A DNA stretch of 64,000 nucleotides from Hymenobacter aerilatus (GTDB taxonomy: Bacteria > Bacteroidota > Bacteroidia > Cytophagales > Hymenobacteraceae). Each line of letters starts with the position of its first letter. The first letter of the stretch is position 1. A program made the translations under genes and the position numbers. The DNA is taken from the NCBI RefSeq assembly GCF_022921095.1, contig NZ_CP095053.1, forward strand, positions 2,336,501 to 2,400,500, given 5' to 3'. The notes under the pieces are model-generated. The model saw only the letters and a program-made list of their open reading frames with translations, had not been told where the DNA came from and searched no databases. Below, in pieces: positions 22,966-33,537 of the stretch.

Positions 22966-24051
22966 ATGAAACACGTTGCATTGCTAGTGGCTGCGGCCTT
23001 AACCGGTCCCGCCGCCCTGGCGCAAACCGATACCACCCAGGCTGCTCCTACCCCCCTTACCTTCTATGGCTTCGTGGATGGCTACTACGGCTACGATTTC
23101 GACCACGCCGCGACCCACGACCGGCCCGCTTTCCTTTACTCCCACGACCGCCAGAACGAGTTTACTATCAACCAGGCCCTGGTGGGTATGCGCTATAATA
23201 ATGACCGAGTACGCGGGGCTGTGGGGCTGCACGCCGGCACCTATGTAAGTGCCAATTACGCCGCTGAAGACCAGGTGCTCAAGCACGTATTTGAGGCGTA
23301 TGCGGGCTTCCGACCATTCAAAAAAGCCTGGCTCGACGTGGGTATCTTCGGCTCGCACATTGGGTTTGAGTCGGCCTTGAGTAAGGAAAACTGGACGCTC
23401 ACGCGCTCCATGATGGCCGAAAACTCGCCCTACTACGAGTCTGGTGCCCGCTTCACCTACGAGGCGGCGCCACAGCTTACACTTACTGGGCTGGTGCTCA
23501 ATGGCTGGCAAAACATCCGCGAAACCAACCAAGCCAAGGCGCTGGGCACTCAAATTCAATGGAAACCTACGGAGAAGCTGTTGCTTAACAGCAGCACGTT
23601 TTACGGCAACGAGCAGCCCCAGGACTCTGCCATCCGTCGCCGTTATTTCCACGATTTCTACCTTACCTATGCCGCTACCAGTCGTCTGAGCGTGGCGGGC
23701 GTGTTTGATGTGGGCAAGCAGCAAAGCCAGAGCCGCCGTGGCTACGACACCTGGCACACCGGGGCGGCCTTCGTGAAGTATCAGCTCAGCGACCTGTTTT
23801 CCACTACCCTGCGCGGCGAGTACTACTATGCCGAGCGCGGCGTGCTTATCAACAACATCACCCCAGCCCGCACCGACGTTGATTTCCGCACCAGCGGCGG
23901 CTCCCTCAACCTCGACTACCTGCCTACCCCCAACGTGGCCGTGCGGGTAGAAGGCCGCTACTTACGCGCCCGCAACGCCATTTTTCAGCACGACGACGGT
24001 TTCAGCCGCAACTACGGCAACGTGACTACCAGCGTGGCGCTGTCGTTTTAA
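22966..24051 (+). CDS. Outer-membrane beta-barrel porin (BBP2/OmpL-like)
   Basis: 361 residues with a signal peptide ending in ALAQ at about 20. The mature part is all beta-strand: LTFYGFVDGYYGYDF at the start, many alternating aromatic strands, ending in Phe (VTTSVALSF) as outer-membrane barrels do. This matches the putative beta-barrel porin family found behind kdpC in many Bacteroidota. It probably lets potassium or other small solutes cross the outer membrane to reach the Kdp pump. It is 83 bases after kdpC in the same orientation. Confidence 0.85.
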   Translation: MKHVALLVAAALTGPAALAQTDTTQAAPTPLTFYGFVDGYYGYDFDHAATHDRPAFLYSHDRQNEFTINQALVGMRYNNDRVRGAVGLHAGTYVSANYAAEDQVLKHVFEAYAGFRPFKKAWLDVGIFGSHIGFESALSKENWTLTRSMMAENSPYYESGARFTYEAAPQLTLTGLVLNGWQNIRETNQAKALGTQIQWKPTEKLLLNSSTFYGNEQPQDSAIRRRYFHDFYLTYAATSRLSVAGVFDVGKQQSQSRRGYDTWHTGAAFVKYQLSDLFSTTLRGEYYYAERGVLINNITPARTDVDFRTSGGSLNLDYLPTPNVAVRVEGRYLRARNAIFQHDDGFSRNYGNVTTSVALSF

Positions 24052-24097
24052 GAAGCCTCTCCTCCTATTAGTATAAGGAGAACAACCGTCAGAACTC

Positions 24098-25267
24098 ATG
24101 GCCAAAACTACCCAAGATCCACGCGACCTATCGGCCGAGCGGTTTCTGCGCCTCGTGCAGGGTAAACGACGTGGTACCCTGAAGGTATATCTGGGCCTAG
24201 CCGCCGGGGTAGGCAAAACCTACCGCATGTTGCAAGAAGCCCACGACTTGCACCAACATGGCGTGGACGTGCTACTGGGCTACATAGAAACCCACCAGCG
24301 CGCTGGCACCGTGGCCCAGCTGCACGACGTGCCCCTCCTGCCGCGCAAGCAGCTATTTTATAAGGGCAAGGCACTGGAAGAAATGGACTTGGAAGCCATT
24401 GTACAACGCCGACCGCAGGTGGTAGTAGTGGATGAGCTGGCCCACACCAACGTGCCCGGCTCGCGCCACGAAAAGCGCTGGCAGGACGTGGAATATATGG
24501 TGCAGCAGGGCATTTCGGTGATTACAGCCGTGAACGTGCAGCATCTGGAAAGCCTGCACGACCAGGTGTTGCACATCACCGGCACCGACGTGACCGAGCG
24601 TATCCCTGACCGTCTTTTAAAGCACGCCGACGAAGTGGTGAACGTGGACCTGACTGTGGGCGAGCTGCGCACCCGCCTAGAGGAAGGCCTCATCTACCAC
24701 GCCGCCAAAGTCCCGACTGCCCTCAATGGTTTTTTCCGGGCCGAGAATCTATTGCAGTTACGACGCCTAGCGGTGCGCGAGGTGGCGCAATTGCTGGGCC
24801 AGCAGGTAGCCACCGATGCCGGCGGTGCCCCCGCCGTGGCCGCCCCCCGCCGCACCGACGACCGGCTGCTGGCTTGCATCAACTCCAACGAGCGCGCCGC
24901 CCGCGAAATCATCCGCAAAACCTCGCGCCTGGCCGATCAGCTGGGCGCGGCCGTGTGGTACGTGCTCTACGTGCAAACCGCCCGCGAAACCGCCGACCGC
25001 ATCGGATTGGCAACCCAGCGACACCTATTAAAGAACCTACAGCTGGCCACCGAGCTGGGTGCGCAGATTTTGCGGGTGAAGAACAACGATGTAGTAGACG
25101 CCATTCGGCAGGTGGCGCAGGAGAAAAACGCTACCCTACTAATATGCGGTATCACTGGCGAGAAAGGGCTGTGGGAGCAGGTCAGCCGGCGCAGCGTGAC
25201 GCACGATTTGCTTCGTGCGGTGGCCCGCACCAGCCCTACCCTCGACGTGTATTTGGTAACGTATTGA
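24098..25267 (+). CDS. kdpD: KdpD sensory half without histidine kinase
   Basis: 389 residues corresponding to the cytoplasmic N-terminal region of KdpD only. The KdpD domain at about 20-225 has a Walker A-like AAGVGKTYRML near 32-45 and DELAHTNVPGSRHEKRWQDV near 110-130. It is followed by a universal-stress-protein-like domain at about 250-380 (RLLACINSNERAAREIIRKT). The four membrane helices and the kinase core of full KdpD are missing, and the frame ends with a normal stop. Such short forms are common in Bacteroidota and are thought to sense K+ or c-di-AMP. The kinase is encoded by the next gene, 51 bases on. Confidence 0.93.
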   Translation: MAKTTQDPRDLSAERFLRLVQGKRRGTLKVYLGLAAGVGKTYRMLQEAHDLHQHGVDVLLGYIETHQRAGTVAQLHDVPLLPRKQLFYKGKALEEMDLEAIVQRRPQVVVVDELAHTNVPGSRHEKRWQDVEYMVQQGISVITAVNVQHLESLHDQVLHITGTDVTERIPDRLLKHADEVVNVDLTVGELRTRLEEGLIYHAAKVPTALNGFFRAENLLQLRRLAVREVAQLLGQQVATDAGGAPAVAAPRRTDDRLLACINSNERAAREIIRKTSRLADQLGAAVWYVLYVQTARETADRIGLATQRHLLKNLQLATELGAQILRVKNNDVVDAIRQVAQEKNATLLICGITGEKGLWEQVSRRSVTHDLLRAVARTSPTLDVYLVTY

Positions 25268-25318
25268 AGACAGCGTTGAGCACCGCATGACCAAACCGAC
25301 TTCCTGAACAGCTTCTCC

Positions 25319-27097
25319 ATGAATCTTAAAACGAAAATCAACCTGGGCTTCTTGGCGATGCTGCTGCTGGTGCTCAGCATTGGGGGGTATGCGTGGTACT
25401 CACTGCGGCAGCTCGACCGTAGCTCTCGCGATGCCCTCACGGCCAACGTATATTCCGTGGAGCTAGGTCACCGTATGCTCCGCAGCCTCGACCAACTAGC
25501 TCAGAGCCCCCTTCCCGACACGGCCGGCACCGCCCGCTTTATGGCGCTGGTACAGCAAGAAGCCCGCAACGTGACGGAGCCCGGTGAGCAGCAGGTAGCA
25601 GATGCGTTGGTACGTGGCACGCAGCAGCTGGTGCAGGCTCAACAGGCCGCACGGGATGGTCGGCAGCCACCGGCGGCCTCTCCGCTGGTAGAGCTACGGA
25701 TACTTACTTACCGCGTCATATCTCTGAACACGGAGGCACTTACTCGCAAAACGGAAGCCGCCAACCAGCGCACCGACCGGGCCAATCGTAACCTTTTAGT
25801 CTTCATTACCTTGGCTACCCTGCTGGCGCTGGCACTGGCGAGTAGCGTGCCCGAAATAGCCGTGCAGCCCCTACGCAAGCTCACGGCCGCGCTGAGCCAC
25901 GCCACCGAGCGCGATTTCACGGCTACCATTCCGCAGGAAAGCGGCGACGAGTTTGGGCAGGTAGCGCGGGCCTTCAACCACATGCTGGCCCAGTTGCGTG
26001 AGTACCGTACCTCTACCACCGCCGAGCTGATTACGGAGCGCAACCGCGCCGCCAGCATTGTAGATACCCTGGACGAAGGCCTGTTGCTGCTCGACGAAAA
26101 CCGACGGATTCTGCTAGCCAACCCCGTGATGTGCGAACTGCTGGCCCTACCCGCCACCCGGCTCGTAGGCCAGTCGGCAACCCAAGTGCGCCTCGAAAAC
26201 GACCTGTTGCACACGCTTCTCCTACCCCTAGATGCGCCCAACCAGGCAGCGGCCGTGGCGGCAGCCCCGCTGCTGCACATTGCCCAGCGCGGCGAAGAAG
26301 CGTTTTATCAACTAGCCGCGCAGGACCTGGTTTCTTATAATGAGGCCACTGACAAAACCGAGCTGGTAGGCCAAATGCTGACGCTGCGCAACGTGTCGGA
26401 TTTCAAAAAGCTGGATCAGGTGAAGTCTGACTTCCTGGCTACGGTGTCGCACGAGTTGAAAACGCCTTTGTCGAGCATCAACCTGAACGTCCGCCTGCTC
26501 CAGGATGAGCGCCTACCCGCCGACGAGCGCCAGCGCGTGACCACCCACATCCGCCAGGAAACCCAGCGGCTGCAACGCATGGTGGCCGAGTTGCTGGCCG
26601 TGTCGCGCCTCGATGCCGGGGCTGGCATTCAGCTCGATGTGCGGCCTACAAATTTGGCCGAAGTTGTAGACTATGCCACCGATACCGTGCGCCCCCAGCT
26701 CACCGACAAGAAACTCCGGCTGGAGTTGGAACTGCCGCCTACCCTCCCCGCCGTGCGCGCCGACGTGGAAAAGACTACCTGGGTGCTCATCAACCTGCTC
26801 GCCAATGCTATCCGCTATTCGCCTAGCGAGGAAGTGCTGACCGTGGCTGCCACCGCCACCGGCGGCTTTGTGCAGGTGCAGGTAGTAGACCACGGCCCCG
26901 GCATTGCCGCCGAACACCACGAGCGCATCTTCCAGCGTTTCGCCCAAATTCCAGACAAGGTGGGCTACCGGGGTGGCTCGGGTCTGGGCTTGAGCATTGC
27001 TCGCGAGTTCATCACTACGCAGGGTGGTCGGCTGTGGGTAAAAAGCGAATTGGGCAGCGGCAGCCGGTTCTGTTTCACGCTGCCAATAGTCAAATAA
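25319..27097 (+). CDS. HAMP-PAS sensor histidine kinase of the kdp cluster
   Basis: 592 residues. TM1 at about 8-27, a periplasmic region to about 160 with a helical bundle, and TM2 at about 160-180 (LLVFITLATLLALALASSV). HAMP follows at about 183-235, a PAS-like domain at about 245-350, then HisKA with phospho-acceptor His in ATVSHELKTPLSSIN near 377, and HATPase with NLLANAIRYSPSEE, DHGPGIAAEH and GGSGLGLSIAREF. Together with the truncated KdpD and the sigma-54 regulator it probably forms the K+-responsive signalling chain. Which partner it phosphorylates is inferred from location. Confidence 0.92.
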   Translation: MNLKTKINLGFLAMLLLVLSIGGYAWYSLRQLDRSSRDALTANVYSVELGHRMLRSLDQLAQSPLPDTAGTARFMALVQQEARNVTEPGEQQVADALVRGTQQLVQAQQAARDGRQPPAASPLVELRILTYRVISLNTEALTRKTEAANQRTDRANRNLLVFITLATLLALALASSVPEIAVQPLRKLTAALSHATERDFTATIPQESGDEFGQVARAFNHMLAQLREYRTSTTAELITERNRAASIVDTLDEGLLLLDENRRILLANPVMCELLALPATRLVGQSATQVRLENDLLHTLLLPLDAPNQAAAVAAAPLLHIAQRGEEAFYQLAAQDLVSYNEATDKTELVGQMLTLRNVSDFKKLDQVKSDFLATVSHELKTPLSSINLNVRLLQDERLPADERQRVTTHIRQETQRLQRMVAELLAVSRLDAGAGIQLDVRPTNLAEVVDYATDTVRPQLTDKKLRLELELPPTLPAVRADVEKTTWVLINLLANAIRYSPSEEVLTVAATATGGFVQVQVVDHGPGIAAEHHERIFQRFAQIPDKVGYRGGSGLGLSIAREFITTQGGRLWVKSELGSGSRFCFTLPIVK

Positions 27098-27324
27098 GCT
27101 GGTTAGCAAATCAACTACACCGCTTTCCCTTCACGCGTTGGGAGAGGTGTCAGAGCGTAGAATTGCATTACGTATTTGTTAATAAATTACCATTTTGTTG
27201 ATAAAAACATAAATAATCACACTAAAACTACTTATCGCTATGGCAAATCGAACATTTTGTTATAACTTAAATTTTTAGCTAGGCTGCACTACTTCTGGTT
27301 GCGGTATCAGGCTATTCTTTCGCG

Positions 27325-30300
27325 ATGAAACTTACCGGTGATAACCAGCAGGGCTTGTACCGTCCGGAATTCGAGCACGACTCCTGCGGCACAGGCTTTA
27401 TTACGGCCATTGACGGACAAAAATCCCATCAAACCATCTCCGATGCCCTCACCATGCTCGAGAACATGGAGCACCGCGGCGCCTGTGGCTGCGACTCCGA
27501 CTCGGGCGATGGTGCAGGCATCTTGTTCCAGCTCCCGCACGAGTTTTTGCTCGATGAATGCATCGACCAAGCCGTGCGCCTACCCGAGCCGGGCCAGTAT
27601 GGGGTAGGCATGCTCTTTCTACCCAAGCGCATAGCCTCCTACGCCGCCTGCAAAACCATTATTACAGAAGTAGCCGCCCAATTGGGCGTGCCGGTGCTGG
27701 GTTCTCGCAAAGTGCCCGTCAACCCGGATGGTATCGGCGAAACGGCGCTGTCGGCTGAGCCGCATGTGGAGCAGGTGTTCTTCGGGCGCCCCGCCGGTCT
27801 GGCTACCAACGACGACTATGAGCGCAAGCTCTACGTGCTGCGCCGCGCTATTAAAAAACGCGTCTATGAAACGGTGGAATTGGGGAACGAGACGTTCTAC
27901 TTCACCTCCCTCTCCTGCCGCGTCATTGTCTATAAAGGCCAGCTCACCACCTACCAGGTGCGCTCCTACTACCCCGATCTGTCGGATGCGCGGGTGGTAT
28001 CGGCGTTTGGTATGGTGCACTCGCGCTTCTCTACCAACACCTTCCCAAGCTGGAAGCTGGCCCAGCCCTTCCGGATGCTGGCCCACAACGGCGAGATTAA
28101 TACCCTCACCGGCAACCTGAACTGGTTCTACGCCGGTTTACGCTCTATTTCCTCAGCTTATTTTACGCCCGAGGAAATGGAATTGCTGCTGCCCGTTATC
28201 GACAACAACCAGTCGGACTCGGCCTGCCTCGACAACATCATCGAGATTCTGCTGCACTCGGGCCGCTCCCTACCCCAGGTGATGACCATGCTGGTGCCCG
28301 AGGCCTGGGACGGCAACGAGCAGATGGATGCGCTCAAAAAAGCATATTACGAGTTCAACGCTACACTGATGGCCCCCTGGGACGGCCCCGCCGCCCTCAC
28401 CTTCACCGACGGCCACATCATCGGCTCGATGCTGGACCGCAACGGTCTGCGCCCCCTGCGCTATACGATTACGAATGATAACCGCATTATTGTAGCCTCC
28501 GAGGCTGGCGTATTGGATATTCCGGCGCACACTGTTGTGCGCAAGGGCCGCTTGCAGCCGGGCAAGATGCTGCTGGTCGATATTGAAGCCGGCCGCATCA
28601 TCACCGACGAGGAAATCAAGCATCATATTGCCACCCAGCAGCCCTACGGGCAGTGGCTAGAGAACTACAAAATCCGACTGGAGGAGCTACCCGAGCCGCG
28701 CCTGGCCTTCACTGGCCTCAACGCGGAGGCCGTGTTCAAGTATCATCAGGTATTTGGCTATACCCGCGAGGACATTGATACGCTCATCAAACCGATGGCC
28801 CTGGAGGGCAAAGAACCTATTGGCTCTATGGGCGTTGATGTGCCGCTGGCGGTGCTATCGGACCGCCCCCAGCACCTGAGCAGCTATTTCAAGCAGTTCT
28901 TTGCGCAGGTAACCAACCCACCTATCGACCCCATCCGGGAGCGGCTGGTGATGAGCCTGGCCACTTTCATGGGCAACAACGGCAACATCTTGGACGAGGA
29001 CAAGATGCACTGCCACTGTGTGGCCCTGCAACAGCCGGTGCTCACCAACGCCGAGCTGGAGAAGCTGCGCAGTATTGATACGGGCATGTTCAATGCCAAG
29101 ACCCTGCAAACCTATTTCCGCGCCGATGGCAAACCCGGTGCTCTGGAAGCTGGTCTGAACCGTCTTTGTCGATACGCCGAGGATGCGGTGGAAGATGGCT
29201 TTGAAGTGCTGATTCTTTCCGACCGGGCGCTGGACTCGGAGCACGCCGCTATTCCGTCGCTGCTGGCGGTATCAGCCGTGCATCACCACCTGATCAAGAA
29301 AGGTTATCGTGGGGCCGTGGGCCTAGTGGTAGAGGCCGGCGACGTGTGGGAGGTGCACCACTTTGCCTGTTTGCTGGCCTTCGGGGCCACGGCCATCAAC
29401 CCCTACCTGGCGCTGGCTACCATCAAGACGATGCAGGCCGCAGGGCAGCTAGAAACCAAGCTGGACGCGCCGGCGCTGGTGAAGAACTACATCAAGGCGG
29501 TGTGCGACGGGTTGCTCAAGATCTTCTCCAAGATGGGCATCTCTACCCTGCAATCGTACCACGGCGCGCAGGTGTTTGAGATTCTGGGCATCAACCAGAC
29601 CGTGGTAGACCGCTACTTCACAGGCGCTGTGACGCGCATTGGTGGCCTGGGCCTCGATGAAATTGCCCGCGAAACGCTTTATAAGCACCATCACGGCTTC
29701 CACGACAACTCGCCCGAGCAGGTACAGTTGCTGCCCGAGGGCGGCCTCTACCAGTGGAAGCGCCGCGGCGAGGCGCACCTATTCAACCCCCAGACGGTGC
29801 ACTTGCTGCAATACGCCACTCGCACCGACGACTACAAGACCTATCAGAAGTACGCCCGTCTCATCAACGAGCAGACGGAAAAGGCCTTCACCATTCGGGG
29901 GTTGCTGAACTTTGCCCACCACCGCAGCGCTGTGCCGCTAAGTGAAGTAGAGCCGGCAGAGAGCATCATGCACCGCTTTGCCACGGGCGCCATGTCGTTT
30001 GGTTCGATTTCGCACGAGGCGCACAGCACGCTGGCTATTGCGATGAACCGCATCGGTGGCAAGAGCAACACCGGCGAGGGCGGCGAAGACCCCATGCGCT
30101 ACGAGAAAATGGCCAACGGCGACTCCATGCGCTCGGCCATCAAGCAGATTGCTTCTGCTCGTTTCGGCGTAACGGCCCACTACCTCACCAACGCCGACGA
30201 GCTGCAAATCAAGATGGCACAGGGGGCCAAGCCCGGCGAGGGCGGCCAGTTGCCCGGCCATAAGGTAGACGAGTGGATTGCCAAAACGCGCCACTCCACG

Positions 30301-31854
30301 CCGGGGGTAGGGCTGATTTCGCCCCCGCCTCACCATGACATCTACTCCATTGAGGACCTGGCCCAGCTAATCTTCGACCTCAAAAACGCCAACCGTGCCG
30401 CCCGCATCAACGTGAAGCTGGTGAGCAAGGCGGGGGTAGGCACCATTGCGGCCGGCGTTGCCAAAGCTCATGCCGATGCCATCCTGATTGCCGGCTACGA
30501 CGGCGGCACGGGCGCCTCACCCATCAGCTCCATCAAGCACGCTGGCCTACCCTGGGAGTTGGGTCTGGCCGAAGCCCACCAGACGCTGGTGCGCAACCGC
30601 CTGCGCAGCCGCGTGGTGCTGCAAGCCGACGGCCAGGTGAAAACCGGCCGCGACCTGGCCATTGCGGCCCTACTGGGCGCCGAGGAATGGGGCGTGGCCA
30701 CGGCTGCCCTCATTGCCGGCGGCTGCGTGATGATGCGCAAGTGTCATCTAAATACCTGCCCGGTGGGTATTGCCACGCAGGACCCCGAGCTGCGCAAGCT
30801 GTTCACCGGTCAGGCCGACCATATCGTGAACCTGTTCCGGTTTATGACCGAGGAGCTGCGCGAGATTATGGCCGAGCTGGGCTTCCGTACGGTGAACGAA
30901 ATGATTGGCAAGGTGCAGTACCTGAAAGTGCGCGACGACATCGGCCACTGGAAGGCCCGCACCATCGACCTGTCGGGTATGTTGCAGCTGGTGATGAACC
31001 CCGGCGGCGGCACCCTCTACAACAGCGAAACCCAGGACCACGGTCTTGATACCATCTTGGACTGGCAGCTGCTGGAGCACGCCCAACCCGCCCTGGAAGA
31101 GCGCGAGCCGGTGTTTGCTACCTTCCCGGTGAAGAACACCGACCGTACCCTCGGCACGCTGCTTTCCAACGAAATCACCAAGCGCTACCACGCCGCCGGC
31201 CTCCCCGAGAATACCATCAACTACAAGTTCACCGGCTCGGCCGGACAGAGCTTCGGGGCGTTCTGCGTGAAAGGTTTGGCGTTTGAGTTGGAAGGCGAGG
31301 CCAACGACTACGTAGGCAAGGGCCTGAGCGGCGCGCAGCTCACCATCTACCCCGACAAGAACAGCGGCTTTGTGCCGGAGCAGAACATCCTGATCGGCAA
31401 CGTGGCGCTGTATGGCGCTACCAGCGGCGAGCTGTTTGTGCGCGGGCAGGCTGGCGAGCGGTTTGCGGTGCGCAACTCCGGCGCTACGGCTGTAGTGGAA
31501 GGCGTGGGCGACCACGGCTGCGAGTACATGACTGGTGGCCGCGCCCTCATTTTGGGAAAAACCGGCCGCAATTTCGCGGCTGGCATGAGCGGCGGCATTG
31601 CCTGGGTATACGACGAGGACGGCACTTTCCCCGAAAACTGCAACATGGAAATGGTGGAGCTGGAAGGTATCGACACCGAAGACGAGGACCACATCCAGAC
31701 CCTATTGCGCAAGCACCAGCACCTTACTGGCAGCCAGCTGGCGGCTTATCTGCTAGGTAATTGGCAGGAAGCGGCCGGCAAGTTCCGTAAGGTGTTCCCT
31801 GTGGAATATAAGAAGGTGTTGAAGATGGCGAAGTACGAACCGGTGCGGAAATAG
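27325..31854 (+). CDS. gltB: Glutamate synthase large subunit
   Basis: 1509 residues. It makes two glutamates from glutamine and 2-oxoglutarate together with GltD. The class II amidotransferase nucleophile is Cys21 (EFEHDSCGTGF), so a 20-residue propeptide should be removed. The FMN-binding synthase domain is at about 880-1250 (GGKSNTGEGGEDPMRYE, GYDGGTGASPISSIKH). The 3Fe-4S ligands are in CVMMRKCHLNTCPVGIA near 1140. The C-terminal GXGXG beta-helix ends the protein. Length is normal. gltD follows 74 bases on. The 227 bases upstream are AT-rich and hold the promoter, but I could not fix a box. Confidence 0.98.
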   Translation: MKLTGDNQQGLYRPEFEHDSCGTGFITAIDGQKSHQTISDALTMLENMEHRGACGCDSDSGDGAGILFQLPHEFLLDECIDQAVRLPEPGQYGVGMLFLPKRIASYAACKTIITEVAAQLGVPVLGSRKVPVNPDGIGETALSAEPHVEQVFFGRPAGLATNDDYERKLYVLRRAIKKRVYETVELGNETFYFTSLSCRVIVYKGQLTTYQVRSYYPDLSDARVVSAFGMVHSRFSTNTFPSWKLAQPFRMLAHNGEINTLTGNLNWFYAGLRSISSAYFTPEEMELLLPVIDNNQSDSACLDNIIEILLHSGRSLPQVMTMLVPEAWDGNEQMDALKKAYYEFNATLMAPWDGPAALTFTDGHIIGSMLDRNGLRPLRYTITNDNRIIVASEAGVLDIPAHTVVRKGRLQPGKMLLVDIEAGRIITDEEIKHHIATQQPYGQWLENYKIRLEELPEPRLAFTGLNAEAVFKYHQVFGYTREDIDTLIKPMALEGKEPIGSMGVDVPLAVLSDRPQHLSSYFKQFFAQVTNPPIDPIRERLVMSLATFMGNNGNILDEDKMHCHCVALQQPVLTNAELEKLRSIDTGMFNAKTLQTYFRADGKPGALEAGLNRLCRYAEDAVEDGFEVLILSDRALDSEHAAIPSLLAVSAVHHHLIKKGYRGAVGLVVEAGDVWEVHHFACLLAFGATAINPYLALATIKTMQAAGQLETKLDAPALVKNYIKAVCDGLLKIFSKMGISTLQSYHGAQVFEILGINQTVVDRYFTGAVTRIGGLGLDEIARETLYKHHHGFHDNSPEQVQLLPEGGLYQWKRRGEAHLFNPQTVHLLQYATRTDDYKTYQKYARLINEQTEKAFTIRGLLNFAHHRSAVPLSEVEPAESIMHRFATGAMSFGSISHEAHSTLAIAMNRIGGKSNTGEGGEDPMRYEKMANGDSMRSAIKQIASARFGVTAHYLTNADELQIKMAQGAKPGEGGQLPGHKVDEWIAKTRHSTPGVGLISPPPHHDIYSIEDLAQLIFDLKNANRAARINVKLVSKAGVGTIAAGVAKAHADAILIAGYDGGTGASPISSIKHAGLPWELGLAEAHQTLVRNRLRSRVVLQADGQVKTGRDLAIAALLGAEEWGVATAALIAGGCVMMRKCHLNTCPVGIATQDPELRKLFTGQADHIVNLFRFMTEELREIMAELGFRTVNEMIGKVQYLKVRDDIGHWKARTIDLSGMLQLVMNPGGGTLYNSETQDHGLDTILDWQLLEHAQPALEEREPVFATFPVKNTDRTLGTLLSNEITKRYHAAGLPENTINYKFTGSAGQSFGAFCVKGLAFELEGEANDYVGKGLSGAQLTIYPDKNSGFVPEQNILIGNVALYGATSGELFVRGQAGERFAVRNSGATAVVEGVGDHGCEYMTGGRALILGKTGRNFAAGMSGGIAWVYDEDGTFPENCNMEMVELEGIDTEDEDHIQTLLRKHQHLTGSQLAAYLLGNWQEAAGKFRKVFPVEYKKVLKMAKYEPVRK

Positions 31855-31928
31855 ACTCCGCTCCGCAAGTACGCCCTTAGTTAGTTTAGCGAAATGCAAA
31901 GCTCCGGCTTTGTGCTACCATAAAGATT

Positions 31929-33398
31929 ATGTCTCACATCACCGGTTTCAAAGAGTTTTCCCGCGTCCTACCCCCCAAAGTGGCTCCTACGGAGCGCGTG
32001 CGCCACTACCAGGAGTTTATTGGGATGTACTCGGAAGCAGAGCTGAACCACCAGGCAGCGCGCTGCATGGACTGCGGCATTCCGTTTTGCCACTCGGGCT
32101 GCCCGCTAGGCAATATCATTCCTGAGTTCAACGACGCTGTGTACCAGCAAGATTGGCAGGAGGCCTACCGCATCTTGTCGTCTACCAACAACTTCCCAGA
32201 GTTTACGGGCCGCATCTGCCCCGCGCCCTGCGAGTCGGCGTGCGTGCTGAGCATTCATAGCCAGCCCGTTGCCATCGAGGAAATTGAAAAGCACATCATC
32301 GAAATTGCCTTCGAGAAAGGCTTCGTGCAGCCGACCGCACCCCTGCTGAAAACCGGCCAGACGGTGGCTGTAGTCGGCTCGGGTCCGGCGGGGATGGCAG
32401 CAGCAGCACAGTTGGTAAAGGCCGGCCACAGCGTGACCGTATTCGAGCGCGACGACCGACCAGGCGGGCTCCTGCGCTACGGCATTCCCGATTTCAAGCT
32501 GGAAAAATGGGTGATTGACCGCCGCATTGAGCTGCTTGAAAAGGATGGCGTCGAGTTCCGGTGCAATACGGAGGTAGGCAAGGACATTTCGGCCGATGAG
32601 CTGATGAACTCCTTCGATGCCGTGGTGCTGGCCGGGGGCGCTACCATCCCGCGCGACCTCACCATTCCGGGCCGCGACTTGCATGGCATCCACTTCGCCA
32701 TGGACTACCTCAATCAGCAAAACAAGCGCGTGAGCCAGCCCGACTGGGCCCACGACCCCATCCTGGCCACCGACCAGGACGTGGTGGTGATTGGCGGCGG
32801 CGACACCGGCTCCGACTGCGTGGGCACGGCCAACCGCCAGGGCGCCCGCTCGGTGCGGCAGTTTGCCATGATGATGGAGCCGCCCACCGAGCGCACCAAG
32901 CACATGCCCTGGCCTACCTACCCCTTGTTGCTCAGCACCACCAGCTCGCACGAAGAAGGTTGCGAGCGGCATTGGGGTGTGAATACCAAAGCGTTTCTGG
33001 GTGATATGCGGGGCAATCTACGGGCCTTGCTGGTGACGGACATCACCTGGGAAACCGATGAACGGGGCAAGCGCATTAAGTTCGAGGAAATTGCCGGCTC
33101 AGAGCGTGAAATTCCCGCTCAGCTGGCGTTCCTGGCCATTGGCTACCTGCATCCCCAGCACGATGGCCTGCTGACGGACCTGAAGGTAGAACTGGATGAG
33201 CGCGGCCACGTACAGGCCACCGAGCGCGACTACCGCACCAACGTAGATAAGGTATTTGTGGCCGGTGATGCACGCCGAGGCCAGTCGCTGGTGGTTTGGG
33301 CCATATCAGAAGGTAGGGAAGCGGCCCGGCAGGTAGATTTGTTCCTGACTGGCAAAACTACCTTACCTAGCAAAGACGCGGTGGGTATGTTTGCTTAG
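31929..33398 (+). CDS. gltD: Glutamate synthase small subunit
   Basis: 489 residues. It transfers electrons from NADPH through FAD and two 4Fe-4S clusters to GltB. The N-terminal clusters are [19 protein letters not shown] and [14 protein letters not shown]. The FAD Rossmann motif is [14 protein letters not shown] near 145 and the NADPH motif [15 protein letters not shown] near 285. The C-terminal [18 protein letters not shown] binds FAD. Typical length and order for the gltBD operon. Confidence 0.97.
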   Translation: MSHITGFKEFSRVLPPKVAPTERVRHYQEFIGMYSEAELNHQAARCMDCGIPFCHSGCPLGNIIPEFNDAVYQQDWQEAYRILSSTNNFPEFTGRICPAPCESACVLSIHSQPVAIEEIEKHIIEIAFEKGFVQPTAPLLKTGQTVAVVGSGPAGMAAAAQLVKAGHSVTVFERDDRPGGLLRYGIPDFKLEKWVIDRRIELLEKDGVEFRCNTEVGKDISADELMNSFDAVVLAGGATIPRDLTIPGRDLHGIHFAMDYLNQQNKRVSQPDWAHDPILATDQDVVVIGGGDTGSDCVGTANRQGARSVRQFAMMMEPPTERTKHMPWPTYPLLLSTTSSHEEGCERHWGVNTKAFLGDMRGNLRALLVTDITWETDERGKRIKFEEIAGSEREIPAQLAFLAIGYLHPQHDGLLTDLKVELDERGHVQATERDYRTNVDKVFVAGDARRGQSLVVWAISEGREAARQVDLFLTGKTTLPSKDAVGMFA

Positions 33399-33417
33399 AA
33401 TTCCTTCTTGAGGAGAC

Positions 33418-33482
33418 AAAACGCGGAGGTTCGCAGGGGTCAACGACAACCATCGTTAGAACTCTGCGGACCTCTGCGTTTT
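33418..33482. repeat. Short palindrome after gltD
   Basis: The 19-base arm at 33418-33436 (AAAACGCGGAGGTTCGCAG) is inverted at 33464-33482 with two mismatches, with CGTTTTGCC following. A further CCTCTGCGG word follows at 33493. It probably ends gltBD transcription and is a different sequence family from the GTCATCCTGAGC palindromes. Confidence 0.8.
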
Positions 33483-33537
33483 GCCTTCACAAACCTCTGC
33501 GGGAAATTTTATAGCCCAACTTTCCGTTCTTGCCAGC

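Noticed and set aside
30748..31692. Long reverse-strand open frame inside gltB
   Set aside because: High GC content produces long antisense frames; the forward frame is clearly glutamate synthase and the reverse frame has no domain.
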